A stretch of 64,000 bases of DNA from NCBI GenBank assembly GCA_003132405.1, contig PKXQ01000081.1, forward strand, positions 62,386-126,385, given 5' to 3'. The translations under genes and the position numbers were made by a program. The notes beneath the pieces are model-generated. The model saw nothing but the letters and a program-made list of their open reading frames with translations, did no database searches and had not been told where the DNA came from. Position 1 is the stretch's first letter; each line of letters starts with the position of its first letter. Source of the DNA: Acidobacteriaceae bacterium (lineage in GTDB: Bacteria > Acidobacteriota > Terriglobia > Terriglobales > Acidobacteriaceae). This document shows positions 17,580 to 26,509 of the stretch, in pieces.

Positions 17580-18737
17580 ATGCACTGTTCTGACGTGGTG
17601 CTCATCGGCGGAGGCATTGTCGCCTCCAGCATTGCCTATCATCTAGTCGCCGCGGGCTGTAAGAACGTTCTTGTCATCGAGCGCGAGTCCGCGCAGGGCA
17701 AGGGATCCACCGGCAAGAGCATGGGCGGAGTGCGCGCCCAGTTTTCGACGCCCGTCAACATTCAGATGTCGCTTTACTCGATCCCTTTCTATGCCAGCTT
17801 CGAAGAGCGTCTCGGCTATCCCTGCGACTACCGCCCGCAGGGCTATCTTTTCTGTGCGACCAACGAAAAGCATCTGGCCTACCTCCGCACGAATTACGAC
17901 AAGCAAGTCGCCATGGGATTGAAAAACGTGCGCCTCGTTGCAGGCGATGAAATTCGCGCCCAGTTTCCGCAACTTCGCGCAGATGACATCGTCGGCGGCA
18001 GCTTCTGCTCGACCGATGGCTTCGTCGATCCTTACAGCGCAATGATCGGCTTCATGATATGGGCCACCGAACACGGCGCAACGCTGTGGAAGAACACGAT
18101 CGTTACGGGAATTGCGCGAAATACAGACGGCAGTTTTGCAGTGGCAACCACCGGAGACACCGTCTCCACGCGTACCGTCGTCAACTGTGCCGGAGCATGG
18201 GCGGCTCCGATCGCAAAAATGGTCGGCATCGACCTTCCAGTGGAACCGTTGCGCCGCATGCTGGTTCCGACCGAGCCCTTTGACCAGTTTCCGCACACCG
18301 CGCCCATGATCGTCGATATGTCCACCGGCTTCCACTTCCGTCCCGAGAGTCGCGGATTTCTATTGGCGTGGAACGATCCCGAAGAAACACCCGGCTACAA
18401 AACTGATTTCGATCTCGGCTTCATCGAAAAGATTCTGACGCGCGCCGCCGATCGCGTCCCCGTGTTCGAGAATGTCGCAGTCAATCCCAAACGAGCCTGG
18501 GCCGGCCTCTACGAAATGACGCCGGACCATCATCCAATTCTCGGCGAGTCGCCCGAAGTCCCTGGCTTCTTCTTCGCCAACGGATTCAGCGGCCACGGCG
18601 TGATGCACTCGCCGGCAACCGGAAAAATTCTGAGCGATCTGATTTTGACCGGGAAGACGGATTTGATCGACGCCTCTCTGCTCAATTTCTCTCGATTCGC
18701 CGCAGGGCGGATGATTCACGAGACGGCGGTGCTGTAG
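17580..18737 (+). CDS. FAD-dependent oxidoreductase, sarcosine oxidase beta/DAO type
   Basis: The 385-residue enzyme starts with a Rossmann FAD motif (VVLIGGGIVASSIAYHL) and an acidic residue at the end of strand 2 (VIERES). The DAO-family C-terminus has FFFANGFSGHGVMHSPATGK. Relatives oxidise N-methyl amino acids, proline or D-amino acids. I chose the ATG at 17580 because the FAD motif begins directly after it; a frame extending to 17511 overlaps the preceding gene. A second oxidase of the same fold, an AhpD-like gene and an aldehyde dehydrogenase follow. Confidence 0.85.
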   Translation: MHCSDVVLIGGGIVASSIAYHLVAAGCKNVLVIERESAQGKGSTGKSMGGVRAQFSTPVNIQMSLYSIPFYASFEERLGYPCDYRPQGYLFCATNEKHLAYLRTNYDKQVAMGLKNVRLVAGDEIRAQFPQLRADDIVGGSFCSTDGFVDPYSAMIGFMIWATEHGATLWKNTIVTGIARNTDGSFAVATTGDTVSTRTVVNCAGAWAAPIAKMVGIDLPVEPLRRMLVPTEPFDQFPHTAPMIVDMSTGFHFRPESRGFLLAWNDPEETPGYKTDFDLGFIEKILTRAADRVPVFENVAVNPKRAWAGLYEMTPDHHPILGESPEVPGFFFANGFSGHGVMHSPATGKILSDLILTGKTDLIDASLLNFSRFAAGRMIHETAVL

Positions 18738-18778
18738 TCGCGACGCGATCATTTATCATCGCTGCGTCGAAGATCTTA

Positions 18779-18840
18779 ACCTCGGCGCCACAGAGTTTCA
18801 CCACGAGAAGTTCCTCTGTGAACCCTGTGGTTAACGCTTT
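18779..18840. repeat. 'CACAGAGTTTCACCACG / CCTCTGTGAACC' intergenic repeat
   Basis: The gap contains CGGCGCCACAGAGTTTCACC and then TTCCTCTGTGAACCCTGTGG. This is the CTCTGTG/CACAGAG type of intergenic repeat known from many soil bacteria. Related strings occur at 58912-58950 and 60456-60527. Confidence 0.45.
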
Positions 18841-18850
18841 TTCTTACCTC

Positions 18851-20143
18851 ATGCCGCAAGAACTCAACTATTGGCTCACTACAGTTCAGATGCCAATCCC
18901 GCCCACGCAGCCGCTGCCCGAGGCCGCTGACATTGCCATCATCGGCGCCGGATTCACCGGCCTCTCCGCCGCGCTAGCGCTAGCAAAACTCGGAGCGAAG
19001 GTAATCGTCATCGAATCGCAAACGATTGGCTGGGGCGCAAGCTCCCGCAACGGCGGCATGGTGCTCACCGGCTTGAAGCTAGGCGTCAACCAGCTCATTT
19101 CAAAGTATGGACGCGATCTCACGCGCCGCATGTACGCCGCGTCGCTCGAGACCATCGACGTAGTCGAACGCATCATCAAAGAAGAAAATATCGCCTGCGA
19201 CTTTGCCCGCACCGGTCATCTCGAACTCGCCTGCAAACAAGCTCACTTCGATGACTATGCCCGGCAGGTTGACGTGATCGCACGTGAATTCAATCACCAG
19301 TTGCGCATCGTGCCTCGCGACCAACTCCGCAGCGAAATCGGTTCCGACATTTATTACGGCGGCATGGTCGATGAAATTTCCGCCGCCGTGAATCCAGCGC
19401 GCTATGTTGCCGGCCTCGCAGCAGCCGCAATGCGCGCCGGAGCCCAGATCTCCGAGCACACACGCCTGCACAACATCCAGCGCCAGGCGCGAACTGGCGC
19501 TCCCGGGTTCCGGCTGAATACTTCTCGCGGCCCGATTTGGGCGCGCAACGTGTTCGTTGGAACCAGCGGTTACACAGGCGTGGCGACTCCGGCGCTGCGC
19601 AAGAAAGTCATTCCCATCGGGTCGTTTATTATCACCACCGAAGTGCTCCCTGACGCCCTCGCTCGCGAACTGAGCCCGCGCAATCGCCAGATCTACGACT
19701 CGAAAAATTATCTTTATTACTATCGCCTCACCCCCGACAATCGCATGCTGTTCGGTGGCCGCGCCGCCTTTTTCCCGGAGACCAGCCACACCATCCGCAA
19801 GAGCGCCGAGATTCTGCGCCGCGGCATGATCGAGGTCTATCCACAGTTGCGAGACGCTAAAGTCGAATATGTCTGGGGAGGCACGCTCGATTTCTGTTTC
19901 GACATGATGCCGCACGCCGGCCAAATCGACGGCATCTATTTCGCTCTCGGCTATGCCGGGCACGGAGTTGCCATGGCAACCTATCAAGGGCAGCAGATGG
20001 CGCAGTGGATCGCCGGCGGCAAAACTGACAACCCGTTCACCGAAATTCCGTTCCCCGGCGCGCCGCTAGGCCTTTACAACGGCACTCCATGGTTCCTCCC
20101 ATTCGCCGGCGCATACTACAAAGTCTTAGACTGGGTATCGTAG
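18851..20143 (+). CDS. FAD-dependent oxidoreductase, PuuB/OrdL-like
   Basis: The 430-residue DAO-family flavoenzyme has an FAD motif at about residues 30-60 (IAIIGAGFTGLSAALALAKL), GWGASSRNGGM typical of gamma-glutamylputrescine oxidase (PuuB/OrdL) relatives, and a C-terminal YFALGYAGHGVAMATYQGQQ. The N-terminus MPQELNYWLTT resembles the conserved start of these enzymes. It may oxidise an amine or amino acid to an aldehyde that the downstream dehydrogenase takes. A GTG at 18818 is an alternative start, but it lies in the repeat. Confidence 0.82.
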   Translation: MPQELNYWLTTVQMPIPPTQPLPEAADIAIIGAGFTGLSAALALAKLGAKVIVIESQTIGWGASSRNGGMVLTGLKLGVNQLISKYGRDLTRRMYAASLETIDVVERIIKEENIACDFARTGHLELACKQAHFDDYARQVDVIAREFNHQLRIVPRDQLRSEIGSDIYYGGMVDEISAAVNPARYVAGLAAAAMRAGAQISEHTRLHNIQRQARTGAPGFRLNTSRGPIWARNVFVGTSGYTGVATPALRKKVIPIGSFIITTEVLPDALARELSPRNRQIYDSKNYLYYYRLTPDNRMLFGGRAAFFPETSHTIRKSAEILRRGMIEVYPQLRDAKVEYVWGGTLDFCFDMMPHAGQIDGIYFALGYAGHGVAMATYQGQQMAQWIAGGKTDNPFTEIPFPGAPLGLYNGTPWFLPFAGAYYKVLDWVS

Positions 20144-20144
20144 G

Positions 20145-20263
20145 AAGAACAGGAAAAGCAGGAAGCAGGAAAAGCAGGTAACTAGTGACAGGAAAAGCAA
20201 GAAACCTGGAAAACGAAAATTTGCTTTTCCCGATTCCTTGCGTTTCCTGCTTTTCCTGTTCTT
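20145..20263. repeat. long inverted repeat with perfect 20-bp arms
   Basis: The arms at 20145-20164 (AAGAACAGGAAAAGCAGGAA) and 20244-20263 are perfect complements. Further GGAAAAGCA and TGCTTTTCC copies lie inside, so nearly the whole gap can fold into a branched hairpin. It begins right after the TAG of the PuuB-like gene and ends before the Shine-Dalgarno of the next gene. A role in transcription termination or mRNA processing is possible. Confidence 0.85.
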
Positions 20264-20319
20264 GGTTTTCCAATTTTTCCTGTCACCCGTCGCCTGCGAC
20301 CTGATTCAGGAGGATTCCC

Positions 20320-20721
20320 ATGTCCATCTTTGGCCTTATCGAGTACGCCGACGCCAGCCCGGAAGTGCGTGCCATCTACGACGACATCATGGCTACCCGC
20401 AAGACTGACTGGATCAATAATTTCTGGAAGGCAATCGCGCACGATCCCGTCATGCTCAAGCGCACCTGGGAAGACATTAAGCAGATCATGGCTCCCGGAG
20501 CGCTCGACCCGCTCACCAAGGAAATGATCTACGTCGCTGTCTCGGTCACCAATCAATGCGAGTACTGCATCGCTTCGCACACCGCCGCAGCGACGAAAAA
20601 AGGGATGACCAATGCGCAGTTCAAGGAATTGATGTCCGTGGTCGGCATGGCCAACGAAACCAATCGCCTCGTCGCCGGATATCAAGTCGAAGTAGACGAG
20701 CGCTTCAAAAGCAGGTCGTAG
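20320..20721 (+). CDS. AhpD/carboxymuconolactone decarboxylase-family protein
   Basis: The 133-residue all-alpha protein carries the AhpD redox motif CEYCIASHTAA (CxxC followed by His) in the middle. Members are alkylhydroperoxidase D-type disulfide reductases or carboxymuconolactone decarboxylases; the CxxC-His form favours peroxidase activity. A strong AGGAGG lies upstream of the ATG. Its place between a peroxide-producing FAD oxidase and an aldehyde dehydrogenase would fit removal of H2O2, which is inference. Confidence 0.85.
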   Translation: MSIFGLIEYADASPEVRAIYDDIMATRKTDWINNFWKAIAHDPVMLKRTWEDIKQIMAPGALDPLTKEMIYVAVSVTNQCEYCIASHTAAATKKGMTNAQFKELMSVVGMANETNRLVAGYQVEVDERFKSRS

Positions 20722-20835
20722 GTGTCGGGTCTAGCTTTTCCTAAGACCTGACACCTGTCACCTGGCACTTTTTCGCTCCCCGCCACGCTCTATAATCATC
20801 AAACGAACTGCGAAGATTTTCGAAAGAGGTGCGGC

Positions 20836-22281
20836 ATGGTTGAAACGACGACGGCTCCGGTTGCCACTCACGGTTTTTTTGTCGACGGCAAGTGGCTGGA
20901 AGAGGGTGACATCGTTGACATCCGCGCGCCCTATGACGGCGCTCTCATCGCGCATATCCACCGCGGCCAGCGCATCCACGCCGAAGCCGCAATCGCCGCG
21001 GCCGTCAAGGCCTTTGGAACCACCCGCCGTTTACCCGCCTTCGAACGCCAGCGAGTTCTGCGCCAGATCGCGACCGGCGTCCATGATCGCAAAGAAGAGT
21101 TTGCCCACACCATCGCTCTCGAAGCGGGCAAGCCCATCAAGAGCGCCCGCACCGAAGTTGATCGCGCCATTTTCACCTTCAACATCGCCGCCGAAGAAAC
21201 GGTTCGCAACTATGGCGAATACCTGCCGCTCGATTGGCAGCAGTCGACCGCCGGGCGCTGGGGCATCGTCAAACGTTTTCCGCTTGGGCCCATCGCCGGC
21301 ATCACGCCTTTTAATTTCCCCCTGAACTTGGTCGCGCACAAAGTTGCGCCAGCGATCGCCGCCGGATGTTCCATGGTGCTCAAACCCGCGCCCGAAACGC
21401 CTCTCACCTCGTTGCTGCTCGCTGAAGTGATCCAGCAAGCAGGATGGCCCGATGGCGGCTTCAATGCCTTGCTGCTCTCGAACGAAGATTCCGGCCTGCT
21501 CGTCTCCGACGAACGAATCAAGCTCATCAGCTTTACCGGCAGCGCCGCCGTCGGCTGGGCGATCAAGAACAACGCGGGCAAAAAGAAAGTCGTTCTCGAA
21601 CTTGGAGGCAACGCCGGAGTCATCGTTCACAGCGATACCGATCTTGCGTACGCTGTCGAACGCTGCGTCACCGGCGGTTTTAGTTATGCCGGACAAACCT
21701 GCGTCTCGGTGCAGCGCATTCTGGTCGAACACTCCGTCTACGGAAAATTCACCGAGTTATTGCTGGCCGCGACCGCCAAACTGAAAGTTGGAGATCCGCT
21801 AAAAGAGTCGAGCGACCTTGGCCCTCTCATTCGCGAAAGCGACGCTATCCGCGCCGCCGAATGGGTGCAGGAGGCGGTGCGGGGCGGCGCGCGCCTCCTT
21901 TGCGGCGGCAGCCACAAAGGTTCGCTCTTCGAACCGACCATACTCACCGGCACCAAGCCCAATATGAAAGTGAATTGCCAGGAAATTTTCGCGCCCGTCG
22001 TGACCGTCGAGCCCTATGCCGACTTCGCCTCGGCGCTGAAACAAGTCAACAGTTCCGCCTACGGCTTGCAGGCCGGACTCTTCACCCGCGATGCGAAACT
22101 AATTTTTCAGGCCTACGACGAATTAGAAGTCGGAGGCTTGATCGCCGGCGACGTTCCCACCTTCCGCATCGACCACATGCCCTACGGCGGCATTAAAGAT
22201 TCCGGTCTGGGGCGCGAAGGCTTGCGTGACGCAATTCACGAAATGACCGAACCGAAACTCCTGGTCATGAACCTGCGTTGA
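20836..22281 (+). CDS. NAD(P)-dependent aldehyde dehydrogenase
   Basis: The 481-residue enzyme has the ALDH signatures: ITPFNFPLNLVAHKVAPAIA, the cofactor loop FTGSAAVGW, the general base Glu in LELGGNAG and the catalytic Cys in GQTCVSVQR. A quartet near the C-terminus (MPYGGIKDSGLGREG) completes the family pattern. It looks closest to the AldA/lactaldehyde or succinate-semialdehyde type. Given the upstream flavin oxidases, the substrate may be an amino-aldehyde, but this is not shown. A typical -10 (TATAAT) lies in the gap at about 20791, and AAAGAGGTG lies before the start. Confidence 0.9.
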   Translation: MVETTTAPVATHGFFVDGKWLEEGDIVDIRAPYDGALIAHIHRGQRIHAEAAIAAAVKAFGTTRRLPAFERQRVLRQIATGVHDRKEEFAHTIALEAGKPIKSARTEVDRAIFTFNIAAEETVRNYGEYLPLDWQQSTAGRWGIVKRFPLGPIAGITPFNFPLNLVAHKVAPAIAAGCSMVLKPAPETPLTSLLLAEVIQQAGWPDGGFNALLLSNEDSGLLVSDERIKLISFTGSAAVGWAIKNNAGKKKVVLELGGNAGVIVHSDTDLAYAVERCVTGGFSYAGQTCVSVQRILVEHSVYGKFTELLLAATAKLKVGDPLKESSDLGPLIRESDAIRAAEWVQEAVRGGARLLCGGSHKGSLFEPTILTGTKPNMKVNCQEIFAPVVTVEPYADFASALKQVNSSAYGLQAGLFTRDAKLIFQAYDELEVGGLIAGDVPTFRIDHMPYGGIKDSGLGREGLRDAIHEMTEPKLLVMNLR

Positions 22282-22607
22282 AATTTTCATCACAGCGTTG
22301 AATTTTCATCACTCCAAAGATAATTCCTAGAAACATAATTCACGACGTTTTACTCTGAGGGCTCTTGCATTGCGCTCGGCGTGAGCCGGAAGAATAAATG
22401 TCGTCGGTTGTTTGCAAAATGTGCTCGGCGCGAAATGACATCCCAAATCGGCACGAATAAAAACTGCGCAACCTATTCCATTTTCCGAGTAGCTGATATA
22501 CTCTCCTGTTTCAGTAACGCGCGTCACTGTCGCATGTGACGTAAATCATAATGCGTTCAGCCGGGTGCGGCGCGAGCCAATCTCGTATTTATTAAATTTC
22601 ATAATCA
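22282..22607. other. intergenic region upstream of the act operon
   Basis: A 326-bp gap with lower GC than its surroundings. I see no gene. Its start has a small direct repeat (TTTTCATCAC twice, about 22285-22315). The operator-like palindromes described separately lie in its last 90 bp. An AT-rich TATTTATTAAATT at about 22586-22598 may hold the promoter. Confidence 0.6.
22522..22548. promoter_or_regulatory. operator-like palindromes upstream of actA
   Basis: CGTCAC (22522-22527) and GTGACG (22536-22541) form an inverted repeat with an 8-bp spacer. Overlapping it is TGACGTAAATCA (22537-22548), which fits the CRP/FNR core TGA-N6-TCA. The same CGTGACG/CGTCACG words make the operator in front of aconitase. 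The site lies ~60 bp before the actA start. Confidence 0.5.
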
Positions 22608-23315
22608 ATGCAGATCTTTCCTCGCAGCAGCAATGCCATTGCCCGGGCCTCTCTGGCCCTGGTGGTTCTTGCCGTCGGCGGGCTGGGCTGGGTTGTGCTG
22701 GAGCTCGAGCGCACCCCCTACATCACCAATGCCGGAGTTCGCAAAGCTCAGCCCGTGCCCTTCAGCCACGAGCATCACGTCACCGGCCTCGGCATCGATT
22801 GCCGCTACTGCCACACCTCGGTTGAGACGTCCAGCTTCGCCGGAATTCCTCCCACCAAGACTTGCATCAACTGCCATCAACAGATTTGGACCAATGCCGC
22901 CTACCTCGAACCGGTCCGCGAAAGTTACCGCACCGGCCATTCGCTCGAATGGACGCGCGTCAACCAGCTGCCCGACTTTGTCTATTTCAATCACAGCATT
23001 CATATCAATAAAGGTGTCGGCTGCAACACCTGTCACGGCCCCATCGACCACATGCCGCTGACCTACCAGTACGCGTCGCTGCAGATGGAATTCTGCCTCG
23101 ACTGCCATCGCAACACCGAAAAATATCTGCGCCCGCGCGACCAGGTCTTCAACATGCGCTATGAGCCGCCGGTCGACGACCCGCTGGGCAAGAACGCAGT
23201 CGCTTTTAACGGCAAGAACTACAACAACCAGATCGAGCTAGGCAACGCCTTGAAGGAAGCGTACCAAGTGCGCTCAGTCAAGGACATCACCAGTTGCAAC
23301 ACGTGTCATCGGTAG
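22608..23315 (+). CDS. actA: Alternative Complex III subunit ActA, pentaheme cytochrome c
   Basis: ActA is the multiheme electron-exit subunit of Alternative Complex III, which oxidises quinol and passes electrons to cytochrome c or directly to an oxidase. The 235-residue protein has an N-terminal membrane anchor (about 12-32) and five CxxCH heme motifs: CRYCH (65), CINCH (86), CNTCH (139), CLDCH (163) and CNTCH (230). Five hemes is the usual number for ActA. It is first in a six-gene operon on the same strand, and the operator-like site lies just upstream. The heme domain should face the periplasm. Confidence 0.95.
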   Translation: MQIFPRSSNAIARASLALVVLAVGGLGWVVLELERTPYITNAGVRKAQPVPFSHEHHVTGLGIDCRYCHTSVETSSFAGIPPTKTCINCHQQIWTNAAYLEPVRESYRTGHSLEWTRVNQLPDFVYFNHSIHINKGVGCNTCHGPIDHMPLTYQYASLQMEFCLDCHRNTEKYLRPRDQVFNMRYEPPVDDPLGKNAVAFNGKNYNNQIELGNALKEAYQVRSVKDITSCNTCHR

Positions 23316-23326
23316 GCAAGGTTTTT

Positions 23327-23354
23327 ACTGAGAGCTGACAACTGAGAGCTGATA
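23327..23354. repeat. 14-bp tandem duplication before actB
   Basis: ACTGAGAGCTGACA (23327-23340) is followed directly by ACTGAGAGCTGATA (23341-23354), one mismatch, ending 8 bp before the actB ATG. It occupies the place where a Shine-Dalgarno sequence would be expected and offers only a weak GAGAG. Confidence 0.85.
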
Positions 23355-23362
23355 GCCGATTC

Positions 23363-26300
23363 ATGAGCATCGACGAGCACAAAACGAAACCGGCCGCTGC
23401 GCCAGCCGCTGCGAAATCTGACGTATGCCCCACCAAGCGCAAGCAACTCGACCTCGCGACCGTACGCGAGCAGATCGAGGATACGACCGGCCCCGAATAC
23501 TGGCGCAGCCTCGAAGAGCTGGCCGGCAGCGAAGAGTTTCAGGAGATGCTGCACCGCGAGTTTCCCAAGGGAGCCTCCGAATGGCTCGACGGTTTTTCCC
23601 GCCGCGGATTTCTCAAGACCATGGGCGCCTCGCTCGCGCTCGCCGGCTTGACCGGCTGCACGCGCATGCCGAACACCGAGATCGTGCCCTACGTGCGGCA
23701 GCCGGAAAATGTCATCCCCGGCCGCCCCAAGTTTTACGCCACCTCGCACACCCTAGGCGGCTATGCCTCGCCCGTTCTGGTAGAGAGTCATCTCTTCCGG
23801 CCGACAAAAATCGAAGGCAATCCGCAGCATCCCGCGAGCCTCGGAGGCACCGACGTCTACGCGCAGGCCTCGATTCTCGATCTCTACGATCCCGACCGCG
23901 CGCAAGATATCACTTACCTCGGCGACGTGCGCTCGTGGAATGCGTTCATATCCGCAATCAGCGGCCCCATGATGGCAGAGAAAAGCCTGGCCGGCGGCGG
24001 CGTTCGCATCCTCACCCAGACCGTCTCCTCGCCCACGCTGGCCGCGCAGATTCGCGATTACCTCGCTGCGAATCCGCAAGCCAAATGGCACGTCTACGAG
24101 CCCATCAACCGCGACAACGTCGTCGAGGGCGCGAAGCTGGCCTTCGGCGAGCCAGTCGAAACGCGCTACGACTTGTCGAAGGCCGATGTCATCGTTTCGC
24201 TCGACGCCGATTTCCTCTACGCCGGATTCCCCGGCTCCACCCGCTACACCCGCGACTTCGCCGCCCGCCGCAATCCCGACGCGAACATGAACCGGCTTTA
24301 TGTCATCGAGAGCACGCCGAGTTCGACGGGCATGAAGGCGGACCATCGGTTGCCGATTCGAGCGGCAGACATTCTCGATTTCGCGTCGAACCTCCATATA
24401 AGTCTGACGGCCGAGATTGACAGCAATACGAAGTTTGTCTCTGCGCTGGTAAAAGATCTGCAGTCGCACAAGGGGTCAAGTCTCATAATTGCTGGCGACC
24501 ACCAGCCGCCGCCTGTTCACGCTCTGGCGCACTTCATCAATCAGGAACTTGGCAACGTCGGCAAGACTGTTTTCTATTCCGAACCCATCGACGCCAATCC
24601 GGTGAATCGCGCCGAGTCGCTGAAAGCGCTCGTCGACGACATGCATGCCGGCAAGGTCGACGTGCTCTTGATTCTCAGCGGCAATCCGGCCTACGACGCG
24701 CCTGCCGAACTCGAATTAGCTTCATTGCTGAAGTCGCCATCCGTGGCAACGAAAATTTATCTCGGCTCCCATCGCAACGAAACTGCCGAGCTTTGCCAGT
24801 GGCACGTGCCCGAAGCCCACTATCTCGAATCTTGGAGCGATGCCCGCGCCTACGACGGCACCGTAAGCATCATTCAGCCGCTCATCGAGCCACTCTACAA
24901 CGGCAAGAGTGCCCACGAAATCATCGCCGTTCTCGCCGGAGACTCCGCCGCTACCGGCCACGATCTCGTTCAAGCTTACTGGCAGAAGCAGCACACCGGC
25001 GCTGACTTCGACACTTTCTGGCGCAAGTCGCTGCACGATGGGTGGGTTGAAGGTACGACGTACGCGCCCAAGCAGGCAATCGCGAAGGGCGTGGGCAACG
25101 AGAATACGCCCCGATCAACAACGATGATGACCATTACCTCGCCTTCCAGGATCGCTGGAACCGAGCTCAACTTCCGCCGCGATCCCTCGATCTACGATGG
25201 CCGCTTCTCGAACAACGGATGGTTGCAGGAACTCCCCAAGCCGCTCACCAAGCTGACCTGGGATAACCCGATCATGATCGGCCCCGCCATGGCCGAGCGC
25301 CTGAAGCTGAATTTCAAAGACGTAGCCGAACTCGAATTTAACGGCAAGAAAGTAAAAGGCGCAGTCTGGATTCAAGCCGGCCATCCCGACAACTCCATCA
25401 CCGTCTTCCTCGGCTACGGCCGCACGCGCGCCGGCCGCGTAGGCAGCGGCGCGGGCTTCGATGTTTATCCGCTGCGCACGAGCCAAGCTCCATGGTTTGC
25501 CGACGGCGCCAAGTTAACCGCCACCGGCGAAACCTATAACCTCGCCAGCACCCAGGGTTACCAGACAATGGAGACGCCCGACGGCAGCGAGCGTCCGCTC
25601 GTCCAGGAGCGCAGCCTCGCAGAGTATAAGAAGGAACCGAATTTCGCGAAGAAAGGCGAGCCCAGGCCTGACCTTACTCTCTATCCCGGCTTCGATTACT
25701 CGAAAGAGGCTTACTCGTGGGGCATGGCGATCGACCTGAACTCCTGCGTCGGATGCAATAACTGCATCATCGCCTGCCAGTCGGAAAATAACATTGCCGT
25801 CGTCGGCCGCGAGCAGACGCTCAAAGGCCGCCACATGCACTGGCTGCGCGTTGATACCTACTACAACGGCCCGCGCGAAAATCCCAAAGGTTTCTTCCAG
25901 CCGCTCCCGTGCATGCAGTGCGAGAACGCGCCCTGCGAACTGGTCTGCCCGGTGCAAGCCACGCTGCACAGCAGCGAAGGCCTGAACGATATGGTCTACA
26001 ACCGCTGCGTCGGCACCCGCTATTGCTCCAATAACTGCCCCTACAAAGTTCGCCGATTCAACTTCCTGCTCTTCCAGGACTGGGAGACGCCGCAATTCAA
26101 GCTCATGCGCAATCCGGACGTCACGGTACGCAGCCGCGGCGTCATGGAAAAATGCACTTACTGTGTGCAGCGCATCAGCGAAGCGCGCATCGACACAGAA
26201 ACTGCAACGGTGCGCGAAGGCAAAGAAATTAAAATCGGCGACGATCTGCAAACCGCCTGCCAGCAGTCCTGTCCGGCAAACGCAATCGTCTTCGGCAACT

Positions 26301-26440
26301 TAAACGACCCGAACAGCCAGGTAAATAAGTGGAAGGCGCAGTCGAGAAATTATTCGCTGCTAGGAGAACTGAATACGCGGCCGCGCACAACCTATTTGGC
26401 GGAAGTGCGCAATCCGAATCCTGAGTTGGAAGGAAGTTAG
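23363..26440 (+). CDS. actB: Alternative Complex III subunit ActB, molybdopterin-like/Fe-S protein
   Basis: The 1025-residue ActB fuses a molybdopterin-oxidoreductase-like domain (about 100-760, normally without cofactor in this complex) with a ferredoxin-like B domain (about 780-1000). The Fe-S cysteines are in CVGCNNCIIACQ, CMQCENAPCELVCPVQA, CVGTRYCSNNCPYKVRRFN, CTYCVQRI and CQQSCPANA. Residues 79-99 read SRRGFLKTMGASLALAGLTG followed by Cys99, a twin-arginine signal with a lipobox-like end. It is therefore expected to be folded, exported by Tat and perhaps lipid-anchored. It lies second in the operon, 47 bp after actA. Confidence 0.95.
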   Translation: MSIDEHKTKPAAAPAAAKSDVCPTKRKQLDLATVREQIEDTTGPEYWRSLEELAGSEEFQEMLHREFPKGASEWLDGFSRRGFLKTMGASLALAGLTGCTRMPNTEIVPYVRQPENVIPGRPKFYATSHTLGGYASPVLVESHLFRPTKIEGNPQHPASLGGTDVYAQASILDLYDPDRAQDITYLGDVRSWNAFISAISGPMMAEKSLAGGGVRILTQTVSSPTLAAQIRDYLAANPQAKWHVYEPINRDNVVEGAKLAFGEPVETRYDLSKADVIVSLDADFLYAGFPGSTRYTRDFAARRNPDANMNRLYVIESTPSSTGMKADHRLPIRAADILDFASNLHISLTAEIDSNTKFVSALVKDLQSHKGSSLIIAGDHQPPPVHALAHFINQELGNVGKTVFYSEPIDANPVNRAESLKALVDDMHAGKVDVLLILSGNPAYDAPAELELASLLKSPSVATKIYLGSHRNETAELCQWHVPEAHYLESWSDARAYDGTVSIIQPLIEPLYNGKSAHEIIAVLAGDSAATGHDLVQAYWQKQHTGADFDTFWRKSLHDGWVEGTTYAPKQAIAKGVGNENTPRSTTMMTITSPSRIAGTELNFRRDPSIYDGRFSNNGWLQELPKPLTKLTWDNPIMIGPAMAERLKLNFKDVAELEFNGKKVKGAVWIQAGHPDNSITVFLGYGRTRAGRVGSGAGFDVYPLRTSQAPWFADGAKLTATGETYNLASTQGYQTMETPDGSERPLVQERSLAEYKKEPNFAKKGEPRPDLTLYPGFDYSKEAYSWGMAIDLNSCVGCNNCIIACQSENNIAVVGREQTLKGRHMHWLRVDTYYNGPRENPKGFFQPLPCMQCENAPCELVCPVQATLHSSEGLNDMVYNRCVGTRYCSNNCPYKVRRFNFLLFQDWETPQFKLMRNPDVTVRSRGVMEKCTYCVQRISEARIDTETATVREGKEIKIGDDLQTACQQSCPANAIVFGNLNDPNSQVNKWKAQSRNYSLLGELNTRPRTTYLAEVRNPNPELEGS

Positions 26441-26487
26441 AAGCAGGTTAGAGGCAAGTTAGAAGAGAGTAACAGCGACTTAGAAGT
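26434..26487. repeat. degenerate GTTAGA(A/G)GCA tandem repeat after actB
   Basis: Copies of AAGTTAGAAGCAG, GGTTAGAGGCA and AAGTTAGAAGAGAG follow each other at a spacing of about 13 bp. The TAG stop codon of actB (26438-26440) is part of the first unit. The array fills most of the gap to actC. Confidence 0.75.
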
Positions 26488-26509
26488 ATCCGCGGAGCGC
26501 AAGTAAGGC

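Noticed and set aside
18818..18850. GTG at 18818 as start of the PuuB-like gene
   Set aside because: It lies within an intergenic repeat and adds residues not expected before the conserved N-terminus; the ATG at 18851 fits better.
23425..24420. 331-codon frame inside actB in another frame
   Set aside because: Arg/Pro/His-rich shadow of a clearly coding region.
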